A stretch of DNA of 64,000 nucleotides. It comes from Nautilus pompilius. Its lineage: Eukaryota > Mollusca > Cephalopoda > Nautilida > Nautilidae. The stretch lies in the NCBI GenBank assembly GCA_018389105.1, contig JACATO010000631.1, positions 1 to 64,000 on the forward strand, given 5' to 3'. Every line of letters starts with the position of its first letter. Within the stretch, counting starts at the first letter, position 1. Of the stretch, positions 46,575 to 58,242 are shown in pieces. The position numbers and the translations under genes were made by a program. Below the pieces are notes generated by a model. The model did no database searches and was not told the origin of the DNA. It worked only from the letters and a program-made list of their open reading frames with translations.

Positions 46575-47710
46575 TTCTTTTTTTGATAAAGTTGAAACGA
46601 TTTTTTTTAAAAAAAGGGACGTCTGTCGATAAGCCCAGAAAAACGAAATGTTAATAACTCAAATCACCAACCTAAAAGGAGGAAAAAGCTGGAAAAACTT
46701 TCATTTAAGGTGGGCAGAAGACGGACGGTTTCGCTTCTTATCTGTTGAATTTTCATACAGCATCATCACAGCTGTTCCGGCGGAATCCCTTTCTCTTGTA
46801 ACATCTGCGCCATCGAGATTATTTTAAATGATCGATTTATTCTTCCTCCCCCCCCCCTTTAAAAACCGCGTCTCATAATACAAATGGCTAATAGTTGGGA
46901 TTCACTATATTTTTTTTTTCCCTTTGTATTATATTTCTCCGAAACTTATTAAATCGGCTTTTTTTTTCTCCCTTTGTCCAAACGAACGAAGCCTCTTTCT
47001 GGTTTGTTGCTAGTTCACGTGATCCGACCGACCTTCCGGGTCAAGACTAGGCTCGAGGTTCGTCTTCCGGCCGTTTGCGAACTTCTTCCTAAAGTTCTCA
47101 GGTTAACATCTGGAAAACAAATTTTAAGAGAAAGATTTAATTCTCTTTTTTTTTTCCGGTTAATATTTGCCACCAAATGAATTAATCGTTATCTGTTGTG
47201 TTTTTTTTTACAGAACCGCCCTTTGGAACGCCGTTTTCTACTTAAAGGGGCCCTCACATGCGACTGGCTTGGAAACACGTGACACTTTCCTTAAAATATT
47301 CTCAGCCTCTCGAGGAAGACAGCTCCAATTTGTCAGAATACAACCGTTAATTAATGCATTATTAGGGGGGGGGATGACGATTTCCAAAATTTTCGATGGC
47401 TTTTGGATGAATCATTTGTATATTTTTACATAATTACTGCACACTCTGTCGCGTGCTGTACAGATTCTGAGCCGTTTTCGTTGCTCTATTTACAGTAACA
47501 GAAATTCCTCGTTAATCATTGAAATCAATAAAGGGGACAGACAATGGAAACGGTAATGGCGAAATTTAGTTGTGGGCATTGATGAAAGAAAAGGTGTTGG
47601 TAGTATAAGTTGACAGTGTTGCATATGGACATGTACTAATTTGAATACAAATGACTAATACACTTAGGCAATTCATTACGTTATCATTAAAAACAAAGCA
47701 GGTTGTTTAT

Positions 47711-47716
<6 letters not shown>
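46575..47716. other. Gene-free stretch
   Basis: Many T-tracts, and poly-C at 46850-46857. Short frames only. Confidence 0.45.

Positions 47717-47762
<46 letters not shown>
47717..47762 (+). repeat. (AAT)n microsatellite
   Basis: A pure AAT run. Confidence 0.95.
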
Positions 47763-50700
47763 TCTGGGACGTAACAATGTAATCGAGCGCATACTGTGAG
47801 CAGCAGTCTGTAAGCTTTGCAAGATGAATTATTCAGATAACTGGTTAAACGTAAACCTATGCATAACCAGGACCTGACCACAGCGAAATACATGGACAGA
47901 CCTTTCAAATGTAATAAACCCGATATCATTATTACTAATAAAGAAGTGTCAGCCGATAGGTGTCGCCACAGGTTTGACACGTGTATGCGTCGAAAAAAGA
48001 TACAGGAATATGTTGTGACCCGCAAATCGAACGCAACAGGAGGCGGACCGGACGAAGCTGGGGGCAATGGACGTGAATGGAGTCTGGGCACCTGAGAAAC
48101 ACATCTCGGAAAGTCGCCAGGAAGACTGACGTGGGAGGAGTGCGATTGGTCTGGTTGACCGACCGTTGACATCTCCCTCTTTTTCTGGAAGACTTTAAAG
48201 ATCGGCATTTATCGGGCAGCGTCCAACTGCCGCAGTTCTTAATTCGATCAAATATTTCGTGGACAGCGACTCCGCTATTTCGCACGGGACTCTAACCAGT
48301 GGACTGTCGTCTTGTGTTGCGGTTGGTTATATTGAGAGACAAACACGAATTGGGATTTAAATTTAAAGCTTTTCTTCTATATATATATTTTTTTTTAAAT
48401 TGTATTGGCTTTCATGATTACTGTATTGACAAATAAAAGAACTGCAAAGATAGGTTGTTCTTTTTTTCTTGACTAATTAAGTAAATATAATCACGGAAAT
48501 ACCACGAAATTAGATGAAACATAACTCCATGGGAGATAATTTCCCATTTTTTTAATGCTCTGCATTATCTCCCATATATTACAAGTTTTCTCTGTAATGA
48601 CTTGTGTGTAGGGGAGGGAATAGTTACCATATTAAAAATAATTAATATTTATATCGTGCGTCAATTAAGATTTCTTCTTTTTTCTGTTGTTAGTTAATTT
48701 ATCTAAATAAATAATAGATACGAGTTATTACGTATATAAAAGGTTTTGTTTTATTTTGTTGTATTTCAAAGGGATTAATTTATAAGAATAAATTCTTTAA
48801 TTAAATTGGCAAATATAAGGGAAATAACTCATGCTAAAATTAAAAAGTAATTCCTATTTTTACGGGAAACAGACGAATTGCTTATGTTGAACTCTTGCAA
48901 TCACACCGATTTGTTAAATACTTATTACCTAGTAATTAACAAAGTAGTGATTATAACATCTTGGCCAATCCCCAAAAATGCCGATTAATACTTTTAAAAA
49001 TATTACCTATTTTTTTTACGAAGATAGCCCGCGGGTTATAGCGTATTTTTTACAAACCCCTACCTTTCTGTTGGGTACCTCCGCAGGGGGGCGGGCTATA
49101 TCAGATCTCTTTTTTTTTTAGTTGCACAATTCGCGTCAAAGACCCCCCATCGGCGCTAAAGGAGAGACGGCCGGCCGAGTTCTGTAGCACTTCTCTGCTC
49201 TGTCCAGATTTTCAGGCAGGTGTTAAAGCAAGCAAGCAAAGTCCGCTGACCATTCCTTTAGCATTTTTCGGAAGAATGGCCGACACCTCGAAGCGAGGGG
49301 AGGCAACCTTTCATCTAGCGATTATTAAAAGGTTGGGAGCTGGAAATTGAATCGCCTGGCCAAAACCCCTAGTTGTCACCTTGTTGTTGACAGTAATCTG
49401 GCATTTTAGTCAGTCTCTGCGCCTATTAAATGGGCCAGATTTATTTCGCATTGCTACCCACTCAGATTATATTGTTGCCGTACGATACCAGAATAAGCTG
49501 AATGTTTTCCATGAAGTCTACAGCATTGGTCGGTTAGGGTTGATCCGGGGTATGTCAGAATGTTTTTACAGAATGAGCAGTTCTTAGTTCAGTTGTTCCA
49601 CGACCCATAGGTCGTTGGGGCACCTCGAGAGGTGTCTGGGGCATTTCACAACCTGGCGGAGTAATTCTACATGGAGTAAATACGTGGGCAGAATGTATGG
49701 GCGAAAATACGGTTATAATGATATAAGGGAAATAATCCAGAAAAAATACAGTATTAAAAAAAAAGTTTTTATAATACATCGCTAATTTCTTATTTTATAA
49801 CAAAAACTAATTATTATTATTAGTTAATTTCCTTTTCTAATTGACATGTAGTAAAAATTTTAATTTTATTATTATTTTAATTGTATTCTTTCGCTCTAAT
49901 ATTCTAATTTGAGTTAAAATTTTAAGTTTTATTTTAATTATGTCCCCTGCACCAACCGCTGTATATTTGTTGCGCGACTAAGACGGGAGACAAGTCCTCG
50001 TGGTTGCGGTAAAATTATCCAGGAAGTAGGAAGAGTGGAGTCTCTGTGTTTGTTTTTTGTTTTGTTTTTTTAATGCTGTTCCTTAGTTTCTCTGTTCTTC
50101 GCCTGAAGAATGATCTTCAAAAGTTTGGTGGATCCCTTCAATTATCTGTTCTGCGAGATGGTCAATCGTGTTAATTGAGGAGTTTCTCTTAGCAGGCAGC
50201 AGTTTGGATGTCAAGTCTGATTTGGAGACACAGGGTTAAACCTTCCTTCGTTGCCCCTCTATATAAGGGACAGGATTCTTTGCAATTTCAGGGGTGTTTT
50301 TTTTTTTTTTTTGAAGTTTCCACTCCATGCTTGGTAGGCCGTAAGATTTGTACAGTCTTTGCATTGATGGTAGGCAACCTGCTCCGCTTGGTGTTTCTGA
50401 ATTTGTAGGCAATTTTTTTTCTTTTACATGCCAGCTGCTGTGAGAACTGAAGGTCAGATGTCAGTTCACTGCTATTCCCAGAAACTTTGCAGTTTATTTT
50501 CAGACCAAGTTGTTCGACATTCATAGTCTTCTGGCTGGTAGTGTGTCTGTTTGGTTATCAAGTGTGAAGTGTGTTATTGCCGCCTTGTCATCGTTTATTG
50601 ATCCAAATTTTATCTACTTTTTATCTTCAGTTAATTCTGTTTGTTTGTTTATTTGTTCCGCTGTTTAAAACGGCCACTTTATTTGCTTCTTTTGTTATTT

Positions 50701-51239
50701 AAAATCAATGAATTCAATTTAAACTTCTTTCAAAAATGTGAACATTTCATCTGTGGCCATACAGTTGAGAAATAAAGCCCATTTCTATTTGTTCCTGCCA
50801 GGTTTTTGTGTTTTAACATTGTTTTGGAAATTATGCCCTTCTTTGTTAAATAATTTTAAAAATTTATAGTAATGACCATCATAATCATAAAATTGTTTAT
50901 TTAAACAGCAAACAACCAAAAATAAATTCCAATTCTCGAAACCAATATATCACATTTTGTGATGCATCTTTTAAAAACATTTTTCATGAAGTCAAATATT
51001 TAAAATAAATGATGAAATTTAAAGAAGTATGAATCATGGCAGGAACTGAAATTGTGTACATTCTTTTATTTTAGTTCCTGTTGCAGGATCAAAGTTCCTA
51101 TTTTAAAAACAAATAGAATAAATAAATTAAAAATGTTAAATTATATGGGTTGAAAAACTTCTTCAGACATTAATTTAATTTAATTATTCCAAGGTCGAGC
51201 ATAAAATGCTGATGTGACTAGTGAAAGTTTTCTTAAGAG
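47763..51239. other. Gene-free stretch
   Basis: Frames at 47859-48095 (with RPFKCNKPDIIITNKE, faintly like the end of some LINE proteins) and the minus strand of 50070-50540 hint at decayed retroelements, but neither is strong enough to name. The rest is AT-rich DNA with poly-T tracts. Confidence 0.35.
51065..51070 (-). promoter_or_regulatory. Candidate polyadenylation signal for the GH18 gene
   Basis: TTTATT on the plus strand gives AATAAA on the minus strand about 815 bases after the stop codon. I noticed no nearer canonical hexamer between here and the stop. If used, the 3' untranslated region would include the SINE at 51240-51546. Confidence 0.25.
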
Positions 51240-51546
51240 ATGTGCTCCCCATCTGGAACACTAGTGCAATGAGAAAAGATGGGGTGCATGACACCTGTAC
51301 AGAAGTGGCTGGTGTACTCCAACTTGACCAACCTAATGAATTTACCAAAAGTCCCTACTAGAAATTTTAATTTTCAGATGTGGGATAAAATCAGAGCATC
51401 CAGAGATAACCTACATGGGCTGCTTAGAATGAAGACTGTGAAGGAAGGAAGGTATGCCAAAACAAGCTGTTCCCATCTAGGATTCAAACTCTGGCCCCTG
51501 ACCTTAGCAGTCTAGTACGTTGCCCACTGGACTACTGTACCGTCCC
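51240..51546 (-). mobile_element. tRNA-derived SINE
   Basis: On the minus strand from 51546, GGGACGGTACAGTAGTCCAG forms a tRNA 5' end with A box (TAGTCCAGTGGGC). AGAGTTTGAATCC near 51481-51492 is a B box. A non-tRNA body of about 240 bp follows down to about 51240. It lies in the same orientation as, and 3' of, the chitinase-like gene. The tRNA portion differs from that of the SINE at 36.4 kb, so the two probably belong to different families. Confidence 0.6.
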
Positions 51547-51884
51547 GAAGAAGGGATGGCATTTTATGGTCCACTTTCTGTAGTTTTTGTCAGATCATAG
51601 TTACAGTTGTGTCACCTGACATCATTCAAGATAAAAAAAAAAAAAAATTTTGAAAAAGAAAAAAGAAGACAAAGTATTTAGATTAGTTAGAAATGAAAAG
51701 CCTTTGCTAGAATGTAAAGACTGGCCTGACATGCATATGCAAGGATTTAAAACCAAAAAAGAATACATTTTTGACTAAAAAATGTTTCCCCCCTTTTTTT
51801 TTGTTTTTTAACAGTAAAATATGTAAGTTCTTCTATTTTCACTTGTTATAAAGACTGTAAATTCAGCACTCACATGATTCCCAA

Positions 51885-52013
51885 TCATCTCAGCGCATTT
51901 AACACTGCAGTTATCAATGGGTACTTTTTTCCTCCACATATCCCATTAAAGTCATCCAAATCTAGGCTCCATATACCAATTCCACCATAGCCTGTCTGTT
52001 TTATCCAGTTGGC
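51885..52013 (-). CDS. GH18 chitinase-like gene, terminal exon
   Basis: This exon encodes the last 42 residues of a glycoside hydrolase family 18 protein and a TGA stop (51887-51885). It begins ANWIKQTGYGGIGIWSLDLD and ends YPLITAVLNALR. GIGIWSLDLDDFNG is the eighth barrel strand of GH18, with the conserved Trp that floors the substrate cleft. The following Cys and YPLI match the usual chitinase C-terminus. GH18 enzymes hydrolyse chitin; some members are inactive lectin-like relatives. The exon is preceded by an acceptor (TTTGTTAAAG) and joins in phase 0 to the exon at 58126-58242. The protein stops directly after the barrel, so no chitin-binding domain follows. Catalytic activity cannot be judged, because the DxxDxDxE exon lies outside the window. 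Confidence 0.94.
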   Translation of the reverse strand, partial: ANWIKQTGYGGIGIWSLDLDDFNGICGGKKYPLITAVLNALR

Positions 52014-52813
52014 CTTTAACAAATAAGAATGAAAAGGGAGACAACTTAGCCAGCAATTCAATGGGCGATTTTCTGTAACTAATAACTTTAGGGAGAGTTA
52101 ACATGCACTGTTGAACAAGTTTAACAAAATCAAATGGTTTGTCTTAAGAGAAAATAATAATGCATTTAAAATAAATACACATAAATTCTGTCAAAATATC
52201 CTATATTAAGTACCAATCTGGTTCCCTGAGTGTATGTTATAGAACTCATCTAAATTTCACGGGTGAGGGTTGGGGTGATTATTGGAGCTAAAATAAGCAG
52301 AAATCTACTCAAAACAACCTGCAGACGGCAACAGTCAATGGAAATTAAAACAATGGATGGGGCACAAATCAAAAGGGTTATACCCTTTACAAAATCACTG
52401 TAAGAACATTTGGCACACTCCCACATACAGTGCACAGTTTTGTGCTAGTTGAGCAGCACGAAAAGTGGTGGCAGTAGTAGAAGCTGCAGAGCAATGGACA
52501 TTGTAAGATTAATGGGGGGAGAGTAAGATTTTGGTGTAAGAGGCAAGAAAGAAGGGTTGACCGTGTGTCTTGTCGTCTCATGGAATGGCGAATATCCCAA
52601 AGTGATACAATTTCAACAGACATCATGGTACTGTGCATCATGGTTTCAAGAGTAGTTTTCTTTTATAAGCAAAAAACAAAAAGAGAAAGAGAGAGAAGAG
52701 AAACTGCTATCTTGGAAAGAATCTATATCCACCAAGCAAACAAAAAGAAAAAAAACACACATGGCTGTGTACCATGAACAAAATAAAAATAACTACAAAG
52801 GCAATGTATCAGG
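52014..52813. other. GH18 intron, 3' portion
   Basis: AT-rich intronic DNA with no recognisable feature. Frames at 52250-52641 (minus) and 52565-52777 (plus) have no known motif. Confidence 0.6.
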
Positions 52814-54090
52814 TTGCTGAGATCTTGGCCTGGAAGAATGAACCTGTTTAGTGATGCGGAGATTGTGAATGACTATATCACACCCATCTGCTACTTTATT
52901 TCAGAATTTTTCCTGATTAATAAACAAATAAGTGATGAAACTGGGAAACTGCAGTTGTCTGCTTCTGCCTGGGACAGAAGAACAGGTTTGTCATGTCACT
53001 TGTTTCCTGCGGAGATCGTTGAATTGAGAGGATGCATGTGTCTTGGCCTGGCCATGGACTCCTTAACAGATCTAGGGTCAGCTTCACAGCTAATTTTGTT
53101 CATGCTGCATTGTTCAAAAGAGGGAGTCATAAAATAAGAATTTTAAACAACAATTCCAATGACTGGTTAAACATGAGGTGGACTGATTACTTGGAAAATG
53201 TGACGACATTTTTAGAAAAGCATGAACTTTACCTAGATAAATGAATAACTGCATGAGCTGATGGATGACCCTTTATGATAAGAGTGAAATCTTGTTTTTG
53301 TTTTTCTTCTGAAGAAAGATCTCATTAACACTGAAATTTTTTAGCTATTATTGTATACTGCTTTAAGAAAATATGGAATCAAAGGTTTTTTAAATCAAGA
53401 TTTCAGCAATCTGATACAAAAGATTGTACACATTGTAAACAACTTTTGTGCAAAAGAGCTCAATCATCAAATTTTCCATTAGTTTTTGAAAGAACTTAAT
53501 TCAATATAATGAAAATGTCTTTATCATTTGGAAGTTTGGTGGCTCAGTAAGGAAAATGTGCTGAATAGATTTTTCAATGTTTGCATTGAAATAAAACTAT
53601 TTCTGAAAGAATATGGTGTAAATCTTAGACAATTTCAATTGATAGCTGACAGTTTCTTTTCTTGCAGATGTGACTCAGATGTTGAATATCATTCAAACTG
53701 ATCTTGAGGAAAACCCAGATGAATGTATTGATGGAAAAAGTATTCATGCAAATTTCAATATGCTCACATTAAGGAATCAAATTCAGATTCAAGGATTTTC
53801 GAAAATTTCATCATTCATTCTGCATTGTTCAAAATCTGCAGAACATCAAACCTGAAGATGCTGCAGAGCAAGGTGTTCTAGCACCTGAAGCAAAAGATTT
53901 CAAAAATGATTAACTGACTTGCAGAAAATCACAGCACTGGAAAGGAGGTTCAAAGAAAAAAAAACCTTAAAATTAGGAGATACTTGAGTTCTGGAAACAA
54001 CATTTAGTAAACTGAAGTTCATTAAAAACAAGTAATAAACACAGATTACCAATGGAAATTTAGATTAGCTTCTTATACTGCTCAATCAAA
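52814..54090 (+). pseudogene. hAT-superfamily transposase fossil
   Basis: Decayed coding DNA antisense to the gene. In order it shows MNLFSDAEIVNDYI (52838), CLGLAMDSLTDLGSASQLIL (about 53040), HIVNNFCAKELNHQIFH (53430-53480) and ETTFSKLKFIKNK (about 53993-54031). These match, in order, the middle domain, the LALDESTD-type catalytic region, the VNFIRSKGLNHRQF-like segment and the C-terminal dimerisation helix of hAT transposases of the GTF2IRD2/ZBED-like kind. Stops and frame changes are numerous, and no 8 bp target duplication or terminal repeats were found. It lies wholly inside the 6.1 kb GH18 intron. Confidence 0.7.
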
Positions 54091-54349
54091 AAAGCAAACT
54101 GATAATGAGAGAATATTACGGAAGTCTGAGAGATTTCATCCACTTCAAAAAAGATGTTAGGTTAATAAGATGACTGTTTTTATTTTGCATTTTAAATAAT
54201 GTATTGTAAAATGCTAAGCAACATTTTTAAAATGAAATGTTTATCTAAACGTAATACAGTTTATTACAGTTTCAGGTCTGTTAAAAATTTCCTGCATCCA
54301 AACTAGTCATTGATTGTTTCCTAGTGAATAACACTGTTGTTCTAACTCT

Positions 54350-55175
54350 TTATCCTTGATGTGATGTCCAGCCAACTCTCTGCTTTCTGTCTGAAAGTTT
54401 GCAGTCCTGCCACATGAATTTTATAAACTCCAATTTATTGTTGCCTGAATCAGAATTCATGTCTTCTTCTGTGTCAGCTAAAGCACCTGATATGCCCATC
54501 TTAAAACTTTTCTTGATCACATCAGGAGACAAGGAATTTTGTGTATTTTGACCCAGTGGAGGAGGAGGAGGAGGCATGGCTTTGGTTTTCTCAAGTCCCT
54601 GCCATCCATTTACTATTCAGCCATCCCATTACTTTTGAATATCTTTTGATTGACTGGTTCCAGTATAAATTAGGTGCATGATTAACACACAAAATCAATG
54701 CAATGTTTGAGTTGCAGCCACCCTGCATACACTAACTTGCCATCTCTTTTACTGCTTCAGTACTCTGTACTCTAACCAAGTCTCAAACAAGTTTTCCTTG
54801 GGAATGGAAACTCCACATGCTTTGTAGCCAGTATGAAACAGCTTCATTTAGCCAATCATTTGGGCTCATTCTGATTCTCAGAAATGAGAAACAACATAGT
54901 TCTTATTTTCCTTTTGAAACAACACAGAGGAGGAATAGTTTTCTCCCATTCGTCATCATGCTAAGCATAACATACTCTTGATTGGGCAGAGTCACCCTGG
55001 CATGCCAAATAGACAGAAGTCTCATCCATGCTTCCAATATCAGCAATGGAGTACTCATGAGTCATCACATTCTAACAGCATATCTGTGGGATGTTTCCAC
55101 CTTGTCCATCTGGTGTTGAGGCAATTTGTGTGCACCAATTTTCTGTCTCATGGAGACACTATGATGCTTCCTCCA
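54350..55175 (-). pseudogene. pogo/Tigger-type transposase fossil
   Basis: On the minus strand, with frameshifts, I read SMRQKIGAHKLPQ (about 55150), ADIGSMDETSVYL (about 55010-55045), IPPLCCFKRK, VEFPFPRK and finally SPDVIKKSFKMGISGALADT (54480-54540). These match the catalytic NMDETPV motif with the first Asp, the LPPMVIFKRK block and the C-terminal VKKSFKxxGISNALDGTEDD motif of pogo-family transposases, in order. The middle part holding the remaining catalytic Asp residues is not recognisable. It is in the same strand as the host gene, inside its intron. Confidence 0.7.
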
Positions 55176-58125
55176 TTTGCAGAAGGGGGTAGAGATTTAT
55201 TTTGGATTTTCTATATACATATATAAGGGGGATGAAAGTAGGGAATGGGCATTTATTTGAGCATAAAAAGTAATTAGAAAATAGTATTTTAAAAATTAAA
55301 ATACTTATTTTAGAAATCGGAAACTGCTGCTCACTTTCTTAGCTACTAAAACTTGTATCTAGATCATCTGTAAGTTGTGCAATGATAAGAAATTACCATG
55401 AAAACATTTACTGGAGTTAAGAGTATTTAAGCCTAAGAGTCAGTCATTCTGTGTTGTGTATAAAATAAATGAATATTGTTTATAAAGTCCTTAAGATATT
55501 TCAGTGTGTGATAACCATTTTACTGCAAATGATAAAACAAAAGATTGAAATGCATTACAAATCTGTATTCTTAAAAATTTTGAATTTTTGCTTTGTCATT
55601 CAACCTGTTGTGGCAATGATCAAGACAAAGGTTAATCAGAATTGAAGTTGGTTAACCTTGTGAAAGAAAAATTTAAGATGCATTAAAACAAGAATGTCTA
55701 CTATCCAGCAGTTCTGTTTAGAATTGGATGAAGTATAAAGGAATGGATTCAGCTAGTGAGAATTTTTTAAAATATGCCCTAGTAGAGCAGATGCCAACCA
55801 AGATACAATTCCAGCCATTGAAAAATCCCACAGAAAACACCTTATCTGCACACAAGAAGTGAAAATTACTTTCTTCATTGTTCCATAAAATTTAGAAAGT
55901 GAGCTTGCGACAACAAAGCAAGAATCAAAGGGTTTGTCATCAGTCATATCTCACCCCAACAGGTGGGGAATGGTACTCAAGACATTGGTAAATAGGGCTG
56001 AACATTATATCACTGAAGATGATAGCTAGGTAGAAGTTTAAAGATTCAGGGCTAACCCCTAAAATCTTCAAGCAGATGGCTTTGTGATATAGTTTTTTTT
56101 TTCTTTTGTTCCATCCTGTAGTTAAACATTTATCAAACTATGAATTGCCAAAAAGACTATAACCATGCACACACACAAACAACTTTTCATACCATATTTT
56201 AATTTTTAAAGATTAATCAAGACAAACAAATATTTTTTAAAAAATATATTAAAATATTGTGATTATGCACAATTATTTTGCATTAAGTATAAAGGTGAAT
56301 TTTTAAAAATGTAATTATGGAAGCATCCAACTACTTGAACAAAAGGTATAGAATTCCAATTTAAAGAGATAATTTTAGTAAACTATTTATGAAGATGAGA
56401 GTTATAATATTAAGAATAATTTTATTATCAAACATTTGTGTCATTTTGGCAAAAGTATGAAAGTAAATTTCCCTTGTGTTTTGTTGTTTTTATGTTCAAA
56501 CTCAGCACACATTCAGAACAATGTATACATGACAAATTTTATCTAAAATCTTAAATATATAGTAAGCTGTTAGTAAAAAAAATTGTTTATTACAAATGAA
56601 GAAAAAACATTTAAATATAAAATACAGAACTTATTTTCTTAAATTAAAAATGCATTTTACATAATTGGACAAGTTGTTTCATATAAAATGATTTTTAAAA
56701 AGTTAAATATTTTAAATATCATGCATATGTTGCAGTGGAAAATGAGTTGCTAAACCATTATAGATTGATTCAGAATAAGCAGGAACCAGAATTCATTTTA
56801 ATGACCAATAGAAGAGCTGTTTAAATGACTAGTCAGACTCTTACCATTTTGTAAATAAAGATCTATGGCAGAAAGAGGTCAGGATACAACCCATAGGTAT
56901 AAATACGGGTAAGAGTTTTTGTAATATTAAAAGCAATTGGAGATCATTTTTCCTCATAAGAAGAAATTTAATCATAGGTGAAACACAGCAAAAGTGTTGT
57001 TCTAAAGACCATTAAGATTCAGAACATTTAAACATGGTGGACTCTCTTTGTTGTGAGCTAATAAAGTTATCACCATGTGAGGACAAGATATTAATCCATT
57101 TGTCAAAGTCAAACAAAAATAAGTGGCACTAGATCTGCATAAAATACGGAAAGATGGTTATTATGTTGATTTTTTACATCAACTGTGATGAAGAAACAGT
57201 TCAAAGTTGGACCACAAGGATGCAGAGTGAAGTCCAAGCCATTATCAAGTAAACTGCAATGTCTCCAGTGATTGGAGGAGCAATGGAGCAGCAGCATTGG
57301 ATGTTTTAACAGTGGGAAGGTGTCATAAGCAGTAATGAAAGCACACTTAATGTACAGGGAAACTGCAGCAGTTTTTTTGTCTGTTGTGGTTTAAGACAAT
57401 TGTTCACTGTTACTATACTGTATCAATAGCATGAAACATCCTTAAAAAATCATGATTTTACATTGCATGGCTGTATATGAAAAGAAGCTCAAAGATGAAT
57501 GCAGCCTAATCTGATCAAGTGCCTTATTTAAACGTCATTGTAAATTTGTGAAAGCCAATGAGTTCAATTATTGAAAAGAGATCAAGCAAAATATTAAACT
57601 TTATCAAGGTAATAATTGAATTGGTATCTTGTTCCATGTGTTGGGAAACTCCAAAAATTTGTTTGCAGTATGTATAAATACTGTTGGTTTGTAACTGGAG
57701 ACAAAGGTTAGCCAATGGTGTATTGAATAACATGCTAAAATGTATGCAAGAGCATACAATTTTGAGTTTTTTTTGTGCCTAGTGTTTTCCACCATGTCAA
57801 TAAACAAGAATATCTGTAATCTGTATTTGTAGAACTGAAAAATGAATATACAGTTTATAGTCACTACAAGGTTTTTATTATTTGTAATAGGTGAATGAGA
57901 TATTTTTACTGTATACACATGCAAATATAGATTTTCTTTTACTTCCTTTATAATTTGAAGCTGCTTAAAAGTAGATGGATCTTTCACAAACTAGCAAACA
58001 TCTTTTGTTTAGTAATTAATTTCATAATAGTGAATGTGACAAGGCAGGAAACCCACAAAATAGTTGTGATGTTTAAGTTATCAGTAGTAGTTACGTATGA
58101 CTGACTAGTGTAGATTCCTACTGAC
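55176..58125. other. GH18 intron, 5' portion
   Basis: Long AT-rich intronic sequence with no recognised element. Minus-strand frames at 55753-55947, 57109-57297 and 57524-57987 have no motif I know and are probably chance. Confidence 0.5.
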
Positions 58126-58242
58126 CTTAACGTTTAGACTTCGGAAATTCTCAAAGCCAATCCATTGGTCTCCTAAAACCAGATATGGGACTTCTGCATC
58201 ATTCAGCCAATATGTATAGCCTTTATCTAGATCTTTACAAAT
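58126..58242 (-). CDS. GH18 chitinase-like gene, penultimate exon
   Basis: The 117 bp exon encodes exactly 39 residues, from ICKDLDKGYTYWLNDAEVPY to WIGFENFRSLNVK. In GH18 chitinases this is the small insertion domain and strand before the last barrel strand. The pattern is Y-E-IC-(loop)-W-D-x-x-x-VPY, then (D/N)QWVG(F/Y)D(D/N)xxS, then K. The acceptor is TTTATTTCAG just above 58242 and the donor is AAG|GTCAGT at 58126/58125. Both flanking introns are phase 0 on this side of the frame, and joining to 51885-52013 gives SLNVK-ANWIKQTGYGGIGI, continuous with the family. Nothing resembling the preceding exon, which should carry the rest of the barrel, was found up to 64000. The intron upstream is therefore over 5.7 kb, if the gene is intact. 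Confidence 0.93.

Noticed and set aside
47859..48095. Possible LINE protein end (KPDIIITNKE)
   Set aside because: One short resemblance only; neighbouring sequence does not continue the family in any frame.
50070..50540. Possible decayed retroelement on the minus strand
   Set aside because: Fragments such as GLKINCK recall reverse transcriptases, but order and context do not hold.
57524..57987. Minus-strand frames just downstream of the GH18 penultimate exon
   Set aside because: They lie inside the intron, have no GH18 resemblance, and the two exons join without missing residues.
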